Position numbers and translations under genes: made by a program
The notes under the pieces: model-generated
Told to the model about the DNA's origin: nothing
Seen by the model: the letters and a program-made list of their open reading frames with translations, nothing else
Database searches by the model: none
Assembly: GCA_030750975.1 (NCBI GenBank)
Contig: JASMHC010000014.1
Span: forward strand, 372,001-436,000
Direction of reading: 5' to 3'
DNA length: 64,000 nt
Source of the DNA: Paracoccaceae bacterium
Lineage (GTDB): Bacteria; Pseudomonadota; Alphaproteobacteria; Rhodobacterales; Rhodobacteraceae
Part shown: positions 45,175 to 52,907 of the stretch, in pieces
Position numbering within the stretch: position 1 is the stretch's first letter
Layout of the letters: the number at the start of each line of letters is the position of its first letter

Positions 45175-46482
45175 ATGCCGACGCGAATTCTGGTTGTTGA
45201 TGCGGTCGCAACGAACCGCATTTTGTGGAAAGTGAAGCTTCGTGCCGCCTATCATCAGATTTTCACGGCGGATGACGTGGCCACGGCCCTTGGTCAACTG
45301 CGTCTGAACCGGCCTGACATCGTGGTCCTGGGCGCCGGTGGCAGCGATCTTATTCAATCGATCCGGTCCGATCCGGCCGGTCTGGATGTGCCAATAATTT
45401 TGTTGGGCGAACAAGCCAGCCCCATGCAACCGGCCAGCCTTCTACGGCTGGGGGCCGACGAAGTTTTGCCGCCGCCGGTTTCGGAAACAACGCTTCTGGC
45501 CCATATCCGGCACCTTTTGAAGCGCAAACAAACCCTTCAACTGGCGGTTTCAGAGCCAACCCCATGGGGGCTTTCTGAACCTGCCCAACGCGGTCTGGGA
45601 AAGCCGCACAGCCGGGCCATCATGATTGGCGATCAAAACCACACCCGGGAATGGCGGGCTAAACTGGCAGCCTTCTGCGAATTCGAGGTTCATTCCTGCC
45701 ACCCCCTTGACGCAATGGACGCGATCCATGGCGAAACCGACCTTGTACTAATCCATTCAGGTACTGCACCCAGTGATTTGATCAGTGCGATCCTGCATTC
45801 CCCCGATCTGTCCAAACGGCCATTGGTGGTCATTCTTTCCAGCGGCCCGAATGCTCTGGAGTATCTTGATCAGGGGGTGGACGCTGTCCTGTCACCCGCC
45901 ATGCATTTGGATGAGCTTTCCGCCAGGTTTCAACGCCTATTTGCGCGGAAAGCCCAGTCAGTCCAGCAAAATCTCGCTTTACATCAACGGCTTAACGAAT
46001 CCATCCACGACCCGCTTACCGGTCTTTTGAACCGACGCGGGTTAAAGCGCCGGATCGCAGGCATGCCGCAGACAACGCCGCTTTCGCTGGTCATGGCCGA
46101 TGTGGATCATTTCAAGCGCATTAACGATGCACATGGCCACGCCGCAGGAGATGCGGTTTTGATCATGTTGGCGCGCCTGTTTTCCCGTAACTTAAGGCAA
46201 GCGGATCTTTGCGCCCGTTACGGGGGCGAGGAATTTCTGTTTGCCCTGCCAAACACCGACCACGCCAGCAGCTTTGATCTGGCCAATCGCTTGTGCCAAG
46301 CCGCCAGAAACACACCCGTCAGATTGCCGGACAATTCAACACTAAACGTCTCGCTTTCCTTTGGCGTTTCAGCGGTTCCACAAAGGGCTATATCGCTGAA
46401 TGATCATATCGCCCTTGCCGACAAAGCGATGTACCGCGCCAAACAATCAGGGCGTGATACCGTAATCCTTGCCGATGCCTAG
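45175..46482 (+). CDS. PleD-like protein with degenerate receivers and active GGEEF
   Basis: This 435-residue protein follows the PleD layout: receiver 1 (~1-120), receiver-like 2 (~145-260) and GGDEF (~270-435). The receivers are degenerate. The usual DD pair reads VVDA (Asp9, Ala10), the phospho-acceptor position is Gly53 (IVVLG) and the conserved Lys is Pro (VLPPPV). The cyclase is intact: RYGGEEF (350-354), with an RxxD site (RQAD, 341-344). It should therefore make cyclic di-GMP without classical phosphorylation control. The ATG at 45175 has GAGG upstream. It is divergent from DUF3572. Confidence 0.9.
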   Translation: MPTRILVVDAVATNRILWKVKLRAAYHQIFTADDVATALGQLRLNRPDIVVLGAGGSDLIQSIRSDPAGLDVPIILLGEQASPMQPASLLRLGADEVLPPPVSETTLLAHIRHLLKRKQTLQLAVSEPTPWGLSEPAQRGLGKPHSRAIMIGDQNHTREWRAKLAAFCEFEVHSCHPLDAMDAIHGETDLVLIHSGTAPSDLISAILHSPDLSKRPLVVILSSGPNALEYLDQGVDAVLSPAMHLDELSARFQRLFARKAQSVQQNLALHQRLNESIHDPLTGLLNRRGLKRRIAGMPQTTPLSLVMADVDHFKRINDAHGHAAGDAVLIMLARLFSRNLRQADLCARYGGEEFLFALPNTDHASSFDLANRLCQAARNTPVRLPDNSTLNVSLSFGVSAVPQRAISLNDHIALADKAMYRAKQSGRDTVILADA

Positions 46483-46961
46483 TGCGACATGCGCCGTTCG
46501 GATCGTTTGACCCCTTGTTCCAGCCGTTCGACAAAAGCGGCGCGTTCCTGTGGGGTCATCGATTCCAAACGCTCTAAAAGGGCCGTTTCGCTGACTTGAC
46601 GGCGATGCTCGAAAATCTGCGCCTGCCGTTTCAGAACCTGCTCGGCCGCCGCGCGATCAAACGGTTCGCTGCGCAGAACCTCAAGCATTCCGCGATACTC
46701 GGCCAAAACCGCGGCCCGACCGGATTGCCGATCGCGGAAATTTTGCCCAATCACCTTGCCGATATCCCGGCGATCCGCAGGTGTAAGTGCTTGCGTATAG
46801 GCACCGCCCGCATCCGAAATTCGGGGGGGGCCGGATTTACCGCCTTGCCAAATCATGCCGCCGGCCATTCCCGCAACCAACAGGTTGCCCGCCAGTGACA
46901 CAGCCAGAGCTATTTTCACCCAACGCGGGCAACTGGTGCTTTTTACCGGTTCTTGTGTCAT
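46479..46961 (-). CDS. CpxP-like periplasmic heavy-metal sensor protein
   Basis: This 160-residue protein has one N-terminal membrane/signal segment (WVKIALAVSLAGNLLVAGMAGGMI) and a helical periplasmic domain with an LTxxDRRDI start and a late RLESMTPQERAAFVERLE segment, as in the Spy/CpxP/CnrX-like heavy-metal resistance family. The ATG at 46961 has AGGA 7 nt upstream. It is the third gene of the sigma-factor cassette. No Cys/His metal cluster is evident. Confidence 0.82.
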   Translation of the reverse strand: MTQEPVKSTSCPRWVKIALAVSLAGNLLVAGMAGGMIWQGGKSGPPRISDAGGAYTQALTPADRRDIGKVIGQNFRDRQSGRAAVLAEYRGMLEVLRSEPFDRAAAEQVLKRQAQIFEHRRQVSETALLERLESMTPQERAAFVERLEQGVKRSERRMSH

Positions 46962-46974
46962 CTGTTCATCCTTA

Positions 46975-47334
46975 TCAGAAAGCGAAGCCGAAGCCATCGC
47001 CCGGGTCAACCAGATAGGCGTCCGAGGTGCCATAAAGAATGCTGTCGGTCAGTTCGCTGACCAAAGCCGGAGGGCTGATCCCGACGAACAGCCCGACAAA
47101 GCCAGCCGTGACCATCCCCGAAACCGCTGGCCAGCCACCCACCGCGTCAAGGAATCCCCGCAGAAAACCGTTGCGGGCCGGCGCCTCGGCCGGTTCTGCC
47201 CAGCCATCCGCCACCGCAACCGCATCAGCCATGATCCGCGCCATCAAAGCATCAGAGGGATCAGGCACCGCATCACGCGCCGCTTCAAAATAGGCTTCAA
47301 GGTCCGGCATCTTGTCGTCTTTTTCAGTCGTCAT
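46975..47334 (-). CDS. Small membrane protein, putative anti-sigma factor
   Basis: This 119-residue protein has an acidic N-terminus (DLEAYFEAARDAVPDPSDALMARIMADA) and one central hydrophobic helix (~75-97, VSGMVTAGFVGLFVGISPPAL). It has no recognised catalytic motif; homologues are often mislabelled as dihydroorotate dehydrogenase. Its overlap with the ECF sigma gene by 11 nt and its single-TM topology suggest an anti-sigma role, which is inference. GAGGAG lies 7 nt before the ATG. Confidence 0.75.
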   Translation of the reverse strand: MTTEKDDKMPDLEAYFEAARDAVPDPSDALMARIMADAVAVADGWAEPAEAPARNGFLRGFLDAVGGWPAVSGMVTAGFVGLFVGISPPALVSELTDSILYGTSDAYLVDPGDGFGFAF

Positions 47335-47902
47335 AGCCCAACTCCTCTTTTCGGTTGGCAAGAAGGCCCTTCAGTGCGCGTTTTCCGCGCGCGATCAGGC
47401 TTTCTACCGCCTCAACTCCAACCCCCATGATCTCGGCGATCTCGGGGTTTGAATATTCGTCTATATGGCGCAGCGTCACGGCCGTTTTCTGCCGCTCGGG
47501 CAGCTGCTTTAACGCCGCACCAAGCGCCGCGCTCCGCGACCGGTTCTGTATGGAAGTCTCGACCGAGGCCGCCCCATCTTCCGGTTCGCTGACATCATCG
47601 AGCGCATCATTCGGCTTGCGCCGCCGCAAGCGATCTGTGCACAGATTGGCCACAACCTGATAAAGCCATGTCGTCACCTTGGCTTCACCCTGCCGCCAAT
47701 CCGGAGCCGTTTTCCAAAGACGCAACATGGCATCCTGAACCACGTCCTCGGCCTCGGCCCGATCACTCAGCACCCGATAGGCCTGACGGAACACGCGCGG
47801 TGTCATCCGCAGGGTCAGCACTTTGGCGGCAACGCGATCTCCATTGGCGAAAAGCGCCAAAAGCGCTTCGTCCGGTACATCATTGTATGCGTCAAAGGGC
47901 AT
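47324..47902 (-). CDS. ECF-type RNA polymerase sigma factor
   Basis: This 192-residue sigma-70 family protein has region 2 (QAYRVLSDRAEAEDVVQDAM, RLWKTAPDWRQGEAKVTTWL) and region 4 (LKQLPERQKTAVTLRHIDEY, then the helix-turn-helix NPEIAEIMGVGVEAVESLIA). Several in-frame ATGs exist; 47902 has GGGA 7 nt upstream. It starts a three-gene run (sigma, putative anti-sigma, CpxP-like protein) with overlapping ends. An EF-hand gene lies just upstream on the same strand. Confidence 0.93.
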   Translation of the reverse strand: MPFDAYNDVPDEALLALFANGDRVAAKVLTLRMTPRVFRQAYRVLSDRAEAEDVVQDAMLRLWKTAPDWRQGEAKVTTWLYQVVANLCTDRLRRRKPNDALDDVSEPEDGAASVETSIQNRSRSAALGAALKQLPERQKTAVTLRHIDEYSNPEIAEIMGVGVEAVESLIARGKRALKGLLANRKEELGYDD

Positions 47903-47946
47903 CGACATGTCCCATGAGGTATCAGCCAGTCGGGGCGGCGGCAATC

Positions 47947-47970
47947 GGCAGGGCGGCGTACCGCCCTGCC
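47947..47970. terminator. Perfect 10-bp hairpin between EF-hand and sigma genes
   Basis: GGCAGGGCGG / CCGCCCTGCC pair exactly around a 4-nt loop, 19 nt after the EF-hand stop codon. No T-run follows on the minus strand, so it may be an RNA-end stabiliser or a weak/Rho-dependent terminator. Confidence 0.45.
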
Positions 47971-47988
47971 AGTCTGCTCGTTCAAGGC

Positions 47989-48519
47989 TTAGCCGCGTCC
48001 GCCATACGAACCGCCGTGACCTTTGCCACCGTCACGCATGCCACCGCCATGTTTGCCAGCACGCTTGCCCCGCTTATCCTTGGCCGCTTCGAACTCTTCC
48101 GCAGAGATTGCGCCGTCGCCATCTTCGTCAAGACGTTCGATCATACGGCTGTTATCCGGTTGCGGTAGTTCTTCCGCGCTCAGCACACCGTCATCATTTT
48201 CGTCCAGACGCTCGATCATCCGCTCAACACCGCTGGCCATGCGTTCCGCCGCCCGATCCTGCATTGCTGCCAGAACTTCTTCCGCCGAAATCACACCGTC
48301 CCCATTGGCGTCCATCTCGGCAAAACGGGCTTGGCCCATTGCTTCGATCTCATCTGTGGTTACGACGCCGTCGCCGTTGGTGTCCAACTCTTCAAAGCTG
48401 AGCGCACCCATGCCTTGCTGCGAACCGCCATAGCCGCCCGGGGCCGCATAGGCTGCCCCGGCGATTGCTGTTCCAGCCACGGCGATTGCAAGTACGGAGA
48501 GTTTCAATTGATTGGTCAT
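47989..48519 (-). CDS. Secreted four-EF-hand calcium-binding protein
   Basis: This 176-residue protein has a signal peptide (MTNQLKLSVLAIAVAGTAIAG...AYA). It carries four canonical EF-hand loops at 46-57, 70-81, 106-117 and 131-142 (DTNGDGVVTTDE, DANGDGVISAEE, DENDDGVLSAEE, DEDGDGAISAEE). The C-terminus is a Gly/Lys/His-rich tail (GGGMRDGGKGHGGSYGGRG). It likely acts as a periplasmic Ca2+ buffer or sensor. It lies upstream of the ECF sigma operon on the same strand, and may belong to its regulon. Confidence 0.9.
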   Translation of the reverse strand: MTNQLKLSVLAIAVAGTAIAGAAYAAPGGYGGSQQGMGALSFEELDTNGDGVVTTDEIEAMGQARFAEMDANGDGVISAEEVLAAMQDRAAERMASGVERMIERLDENDDGVLSAEELPQPDNSRMIERLDEDGDGAISAEEFEAAKDKRGKRAGKHGGGMRDGGKGHGGSYGGRG

Positions 48520-48716
48520 GTCAGGTTCCTTTGCCTCAGTTTCTTTAATGAACCGGCCTGTTTGCCGTATTCACAAAGTCAAACGCGGCATCTCTGAGTT
48601 TCCGTCGCAATTTTTCGAAATAATTTGCGACATCGCGACGCAAGGACAAAACGTACCCTTTATATACATGCGCATCGCAATCAGTCTTAGGTGCAAATTC
48701 GAGACATATTTGTGCA

Positions 48717-49163
48717 ATGAAACACAACCCACCGGAACGGTCACAAGACATCGTGACCGAGACGAAAAAATCATTTGTCCCCGAAGACGACCGCCCTTTA
48801 TGGCCTGCGGTCTATAAAGGCTGGCGTCGACGCTGCCCCAATTGTGGCTCGGGTGAGCTTTTGAAAGGCTATCTGAAGGTCCGTGACACATGTCCGGTAT
48901 GCAAACAGGAATTGCACCACCACAAAGCGGATGATGGGCCAGCCTATTTGACGATTTTGATCGTCGGGCACCTGATGGCGCCGCTTTTGCATTTTGTGTT
49001 TGTCACCTGGCAGCCGGAACCTTTGGTCACTTTCACGGTTCTGACTGTATTCAGCGTCGGATTATCCTTATATCTTCTTCCCAGAATGAAGGGCATCGTT
49101 GTCGCAATTCAGTGGTCCCGCCGGATGCACGGGTTTGATGACAATAAAAAGATGCCCTCCTGA
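48717..49163 (+). CDS. DUF983 domain protein
   Basis: This 148-residue protein has two CxxC knuckles (CPNCGSGELL and CPVCKQEL) forming a probable zinc ribbon, followed by two TM helices (~80-125). It matches DUF983, whose function is unknown. The ribosome site is poor. The NUDIX gene starts 14 bp later, so the two form an operon. Confidence 0.87.
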   Translation: MKHNPPERSQDIVTETKKSFVPEDDRPLWPAVYKGWRRRCPNCGSGELLKGYLKVRDTCPVCKQELHHHKADDGPAYLTILIVGHLMAPLLHFVFVTWQPEPLVTFTVLTVFSVGLSLYLLPRMKGIVVAIQWSRRMHGFDDNKKMPS

Positions 49164-49177
49164 CCGGAGAACACGCC

Positions 49178-49873
49178 TTGGACAAAACAGCCATCCGCAA
49201 TGCGTCAACAGTCATCACGCTTAGGGACTGGCATGACAAACCTTCGGTCCTGATGGGCCAGCGGGGGGCAAAGGCGGCCTTCATGCCGAACAAATTTGTC
49301 TTTCCGGGCGGCGCTATGGACGATACCGACCGACACATCCCTTTGGCCAAGCCCATCACCGAACCTCACCGCGCGCGCTTGGTTGAGGATGCGAGGGAAG
49401 ACCTGACCGACGGGCTTGTTGCCGCCGCGATACGTGAGCTTTGGGAAGAAACCGGCCTGATCCTTGGCCAAAAGGGCACGTGGGCCAGCGCCCCCCATGA
49501 AGATTGGCGCGGTTTTGCCGACGCGGGTTTCGTGCCCTCGGGCGAGGCGCTGCAATTTGTTTTTCGCGCCATCACCCCACCTGGTCGCCCTCGTCGGTTT
49601 GACGCGCGGTTCTTTCTTGTGAATGCAGACGCCATTCAGAACGATCTGGATGATTTCAGTCAGGCCTGTGACGAGCTTTCGCATTTGCAGTGGATTCCGC
49701 TGACCGACGCCCAAAGCTTTGATCTGCCCTTCATCACCGAAGTTGTACTGGCCGAAGTTGCCGCCAATGCACGCCACGACGCACCACCTGCCTCGGTTCC
49801 TTTTTTCCGAAATGATGATGAGGAAAGCCTGTTCCTGCGCTTAAGAGGCTATGGCCCAAGTGAAAGTGATTAA
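49178..49873 (+). CDS. NUDIX hydrolase
   Basis: This 231-residue NUDIX-fold protein carries the core motif AAIRELWEETGLIL. The upstream Gly-Glu part of the box is not canonical (DGLV region). It is a larger type with an N-terminal FVFPGGAMDD strand and a long insert, as in CoA/ADP-ribose type or poorly characterised NUDIX proteins. The substrate is unknown. The start is TTG at 49178, with GGAG 8 nt upstream. It is co-directional with the DUF983 gene. Confidence 0.88.
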   Translation: MDKTAIRNASTVITLRDWHDKPSVLMGQRGAKAAFMPNKFVFPGGAMDDTDRHIPLAKPITEPHRARLVEDAREDLTDGLVAAAIRELWEETGLILGQKGTWASAPHEDWRGFADAGFVPSGEALQFVFRAITPPGRPRRFDARFFLVNADAIQNDLDDFSQACDELSHLQWIPLTDAQSFDLPFITEVVLAEVAANARHDAPPASVPFFRNDDEESLFLRLRGYGPSESD

Positions 49874-49904
49874 TGTTTGATGGGGTTGCTACCTTGGGGG
49901 CGCG

Positions 49905-50807
49905 TCACTTCCACAAAATCAATCCAACGATTGCAACGCAAAGGATCACGACCCCCGCAAGCTCGCGGCGTGTCACTTTTTCTTTGAAAAACAACGTTGA
50001 AGCAAGGAAGGAAAACACCAGTTCCACCTGCCCGACCGCCTTGACATAGGCCGCGTTCTGCAAGGAAAACGCGATGAACCAGCACAACGAGCCACCCATT
50101 GAGGTCAGCCCTATCAAGCCGGCCTTGCGCCATGTTTTCAGCACCGCCGTAATCTGCCCGACCTCGCGCCAGCGCATCCAAAGTGCCATTCCAATTGCCT
50201 GAGATGTTGTCACGCAAGCCAGGGTCAGCGCCGCCCTCAGCAAAGTATCCTCGGTCATCAAAGACAGGCTGGCCCCGCGGTAAAACACTGCTGAAAAGGC
50301 AAATAACAAGCCCGAGGCCAGCCCCAGCCCCGTCGCCCGGTTCCAGATCCGCTGTATCAATGACCCCTCGGATTGCGGCCTGTCGGCCAGTAAAAGCACG
50401 GCCCCCAGACCCAGCAAAATGGCTGCGAACCCACCGGCTGAAATCAGATCGCCCAGAAATACAAACCCGACCAGCACCGACTGCAAGGTCTCGGTCTTTT
50501 TCAGTGTGATCCCGACCGCAAAATTTCTGTGCTTGAAAAGTGCAACGACACATATCGTCGCCAGAATCTGCGCCAATCCGCCAAATAAGGCATAGCCCCA
50601 GAATTCAAGGTTCAGCGACGGCAGCGCCTGCCCGCTTGCACCTGCATAACCCAACAGCAAAAGCCAAACGAGTGGTGCGGAATACACAAAACGTGAAAAC
50701 GTCGCGCCCGTTGTGCTAAGCGTTGACGTGCTTAACACCTTTTGCAGCATGAAACGGATGTTTTGAAACAGCGCCGCGGCGATTGTGATGGGGATCCAAA
50801 GCTCCAT
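49905..50807 (-). CDS. EamA/DMT family transporter
   Basis: This is a 10-TM drug/metabolite transporter family protein of 300 residues with two EamA repeats (the first to ~135, the second from ~145: GLASGLLFAFSAVFYRGAS, ending FKEKVTRRELAGVVILCVAIVGLIL). The substrate is unknown. ATG 50807 (MELWIPITIAAAL) fits the first helix, with AGGGGGT directly upstream; the frame is open 39 codons further. It follows the desaturase gene by 19 bp. Confidence 0.9.
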   Translation of the reverse strand: MELWIPITIAAALFQNIRFMLQKVLSTSTLSTTGATFSRFVYSAPLVWLLLLGYAGASGQALPSLNLEFWGYALFGGLAQILATICVVALFKHRNFAVGITLKKTETLQSVLVGFVFLGDLISAGGFAAILLGLGAVLLLADRPQSEGSLIQRIWNRATGLGLASGLLFAFSAVFYRGASLSLMTEDTLLRAALTLACVTTSQAIGMALWMRWREVGQITAVLKTWRKAGLIGLTSMGGSLCWFIAFSLQNAAYVKAVGQVELVFSFLASTLFFKEKVTRRELAGVVILCVAIVGLILWK

Positions 50808-50826
50808 ACCCCCTAATGCCCGTAAA

Positions 50827-51723
50827 TCACCCCTTGGGCCAGTGCGGATGCGGCACTGGATCTTTCGCCTTGAACAGGTATTTTCCGAAAATCTCGCGAT
50901 AGTTTCGGAAATAGTAGCCATCATTGCGGCTCAGATATCGTTCGCGGTTTTCCGCAAAAAGTTTGGGCAGCTGATACCAGGGCACACGCGGGTGCATATG
51001 GTGTACGACGTGAAGATTATTGTTCAAAAACAACCATGAAAGTGGGCCACGATCTTCGATCACCACGGTTCGGCCGCGTGCACGTTCATGTGCCTGATGT
51101 TCCAGATAGGTGCGGATTTTCAGGATCGACAGGCTGAAATAGGTCGCCACGGCCCAGGCCCAGACCGGCATTGGCGAAAGGGCTGCCATCCACCAGATCA
51201 CAAGCGCCAGTGCCGGAATATGCCACAACCACGCCGATACGATCCCGCGTTTGCCGATCTTCCACGCTTTGTAGTCGCCCGACATAAAAGCGATCTGAGC
51301 AATCAGCGGCCCCAGCAGAATGCGCCCCGCCAAGGCGTTGTTCACCCGCAACACCGCCTGCCACCAGCGCGGCAAGCGCGCCCAGACTTGCGGATCGTGA
51401 TAATTGCTTTCCGGATCATCATAAGGGTCGGTCAGGATGGAATCCTGATGATGCTCTAAATGGCTGTCCCGGAAACGCCTGTACGGGATGGCCACCGTCA
51501 ACGCAGGGAACACCAAAATCTCGTTCAATATCCGCCACTTGGTCGGGTGCCCGTGAAGCACCTCGTGCTGAAGCGACGAATGCTGTGCGCCGGATACCAT
51601 CACCAGCAGCATCGCCAATGGCACCGACCATGCCGCGATCCACACCGTCGCCAATGCCCAGACCAGATAGGTCAGCGCCAGCATGCCCAATGTCGGCCAT
51701 TCCAATTTGAACCGCTTAGACAT
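50827..51723 (-). CDS. Membrane fatty acid desaturase family protein
   Basis: This 298-residue membrane di-iron enzyme has the three His boxes: HEVLHGH (53-59), HLEHHQD (~88-94) and HVVHHMHP (~240). Hydrophobic helices separate them. It introduces a double bond or hydroxyl into lipid or carotenoid-type substrates; which one is not clear. The start overlaps the DUF2061 gene end by 8 nt. The likely operon is DUF2061-desaturase-EamA, divergent from the XRE regulator. Confidence 0.9.
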   Translation of the reverse strand: MSKRFKLEWPTLGMLALTYLVWALATVWIAAWSVPLAMLLVMVSGAQHSSLQHEVLHGHPTKWRILNEILVFPALTVAIPYRRFRDSHLEHHQDSILTDPYDDPESNYHDPQVWARLPRWWQAVLRVNNALAGRILLGPLIAQIAFMSGDYKAWKIGKRGIVSAWLWHIPALALVIWWMAALSPMPVWAWAVATYFSLSILKIRTYLEHQAHERARGRTVVIEDRGPLSWLFLNNNLHVVHHMHPRVPWYQLPKLFAENRERYLSRNDGYYFRNYREIFGKYLFKAKDPVPHPHWPKG

Positions 51724-51919
51724 GACGCCCCCACCGAATACGCGCCCAAATCCGTTCGTATCCCAGATACATCGTGAAGCCCAAAGCGGTATTGATCACC
51801 GCCAGCATACCGCCGGTGGAGACCGATCCTGTCAGCGCAAAACCCACGCCTGACATGCTGACCAATCCCAGCAAATTCCAAAGCACAGCTTTAACAAATG
51901 ATCGCCTTGGCGTTTCCAC
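51716..51919 (-). CDS. DUF2061 small membrane protein
   Basis: This 67-residue protein has two TM helices and the DUF2061 ending YLGYERIWARIRWGR. Its function is unknown. It overlaps the desaturase start by 8 nt, so the two are translationally coupled; a role in the same membrane process is inferred. Confidence 0.88.
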   Translation of the reverse strand: METPRRSFVKAVLWNLLGLVSMSGVGFALTGSVSTGGMLAVINTALGFTMYLGYERIWARIRWGRHV

Positions 51920-51983
51920 GAGTATTCCCTGATTTCCTTAACGAGATACGAGTACAAAAAAATTTCGTCTGCCCCCATTCTGT

Positions 51984-52024
51984 TTGTAATTAACAATATG
52001 CCGCATATGGTGATATAATTCACC
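51984..52024 (+). promoter_or_regulatory. Promoter/operator of the XRE regulator gene, probable leaderless start
   Basis: A perfect -10 hexamer, TATAAT (52014-52019), is embedded in the inverted repeat GGTGA-N6-TCACC (52009-52024). A second inverted repeat, TTGT-AATTA-ACAA, lies at 51984-51996. The expected transcription start is at or near the ATG at 52026, suggesting a leaderless mRNA. The layout suggests autoregulation. Confidence 0.5.
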
Positions 52025-52025
52025 A

Positions 52026-52886
52026 ATGAGGACTATTACCGACAAAAGAGACCGCGCCCAATTGTTTCGCGACCGCCTGAGAAGGGCCATGGCCGAGCAA
52101 GGCAGCAATCAAAGCCAATTGTCGCGTCAGACAGGTGTTGACCGCTCGACAATTTCCCAACTGCTCAAGGGTGATGTACCGCGCATGCCAAACGCGAACC
52201 TCGTGGCCCAATGTGCGCAAGTGCTGAAAGTATCTGCCGACTGGCTACTTGGTTTGACGGACAAACCTGAAAGCGCCAGCGATCTGCTGGATTCGGCGAT
52301 GGGTTTCACCGAAGCTTCACGCGCATTGATCGATGAGCAGATTTTCCAATGGCACAAAGAGGCCGCCGGCTACAAAATCCGCCACGTTCCCGCCGGGATG
52401 CCGGACATGCTGAAGACCCGCGACATGCTGCAATGGGAATACGCGCCGTCTTTGGGCCGCACGACGGATCAAGCCATCAACGCTTCGGAAGAGCGGCTTA
52501 ACTGGATGCGAAACGCCCGTTCGGATTATGAGATCGCGATGCCGATTCACGATCTGCAAGCCTTCGCTCATGCTCAGGGGTACTATGCCGGATTACCGTT
52601 GGAGACCCGCATAAATCAGATCAATACACTGATTTCTCTGACGAAAAAGCACTATCCATCGCTTCGGCTTTGCCTGTATGACACGCACAGGCTTTATTCC
52701 GCACCGGTCACAGTTTTCGGGCCTTTGCTGGCCGTGATTTATCTGGGGCAGAATTACCTATCGTTCCGAGACCGTGATCGCGTCGATGCACTTACCGCCC
52801 ATTTCGACACACTGGTTCGCGAAGCAGAGGTGCCCGCACGCAACACCCCAGACCTGCTGGAAAGCCTGCGCAATGACATCGCCTAA
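52026..52886 (+). CDS. XRE-family transcriptional regulator
   Basis: This 286-residue protein has an N-terminal HTH_3 domain (NQSQLSRQTGVDRSTISQLL, ~28-47, in a domain spanning ~10-75). The C-terminal ~200 residues have no family I recognise, with Trp/Tyr-rich patches and a hydrophobic VTVFGPLLAVIYLGQNYL strand. No ribosome site is seen before the ATG. It is divergent from the DUF2061-desaturase genes across 106 bp and may control them. Confidence 0.88.
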   Translation: MRTITDKRDRAQLFRDRLRRAMAEQGSNQSQLSRQTGVDRSTISQLLKGDVPRMPNANLVAQCAQVLKVSADWLLGLTDKPESASDLLDSAMGFTEASRALIDEQIFQWHKEAAGYKIRHVPAGMPDMLKTRDMLQWEYAPSLGRTTDQAINASEERLNWMRNARSDYEIAMPIHDLQAFAHAQGYYAGLPLETRINQINTLISLTKKHYPSLRLCLYDTHRLYSAPVTVFGPLLAVIYLGQNYLSFRDRDRVDALTAHFDTLVREAEVPARNTPDLLESLRNDIA

Positions 52887-52907
52887 GGTCTCGGCACTTG
52901 GCCCGCG

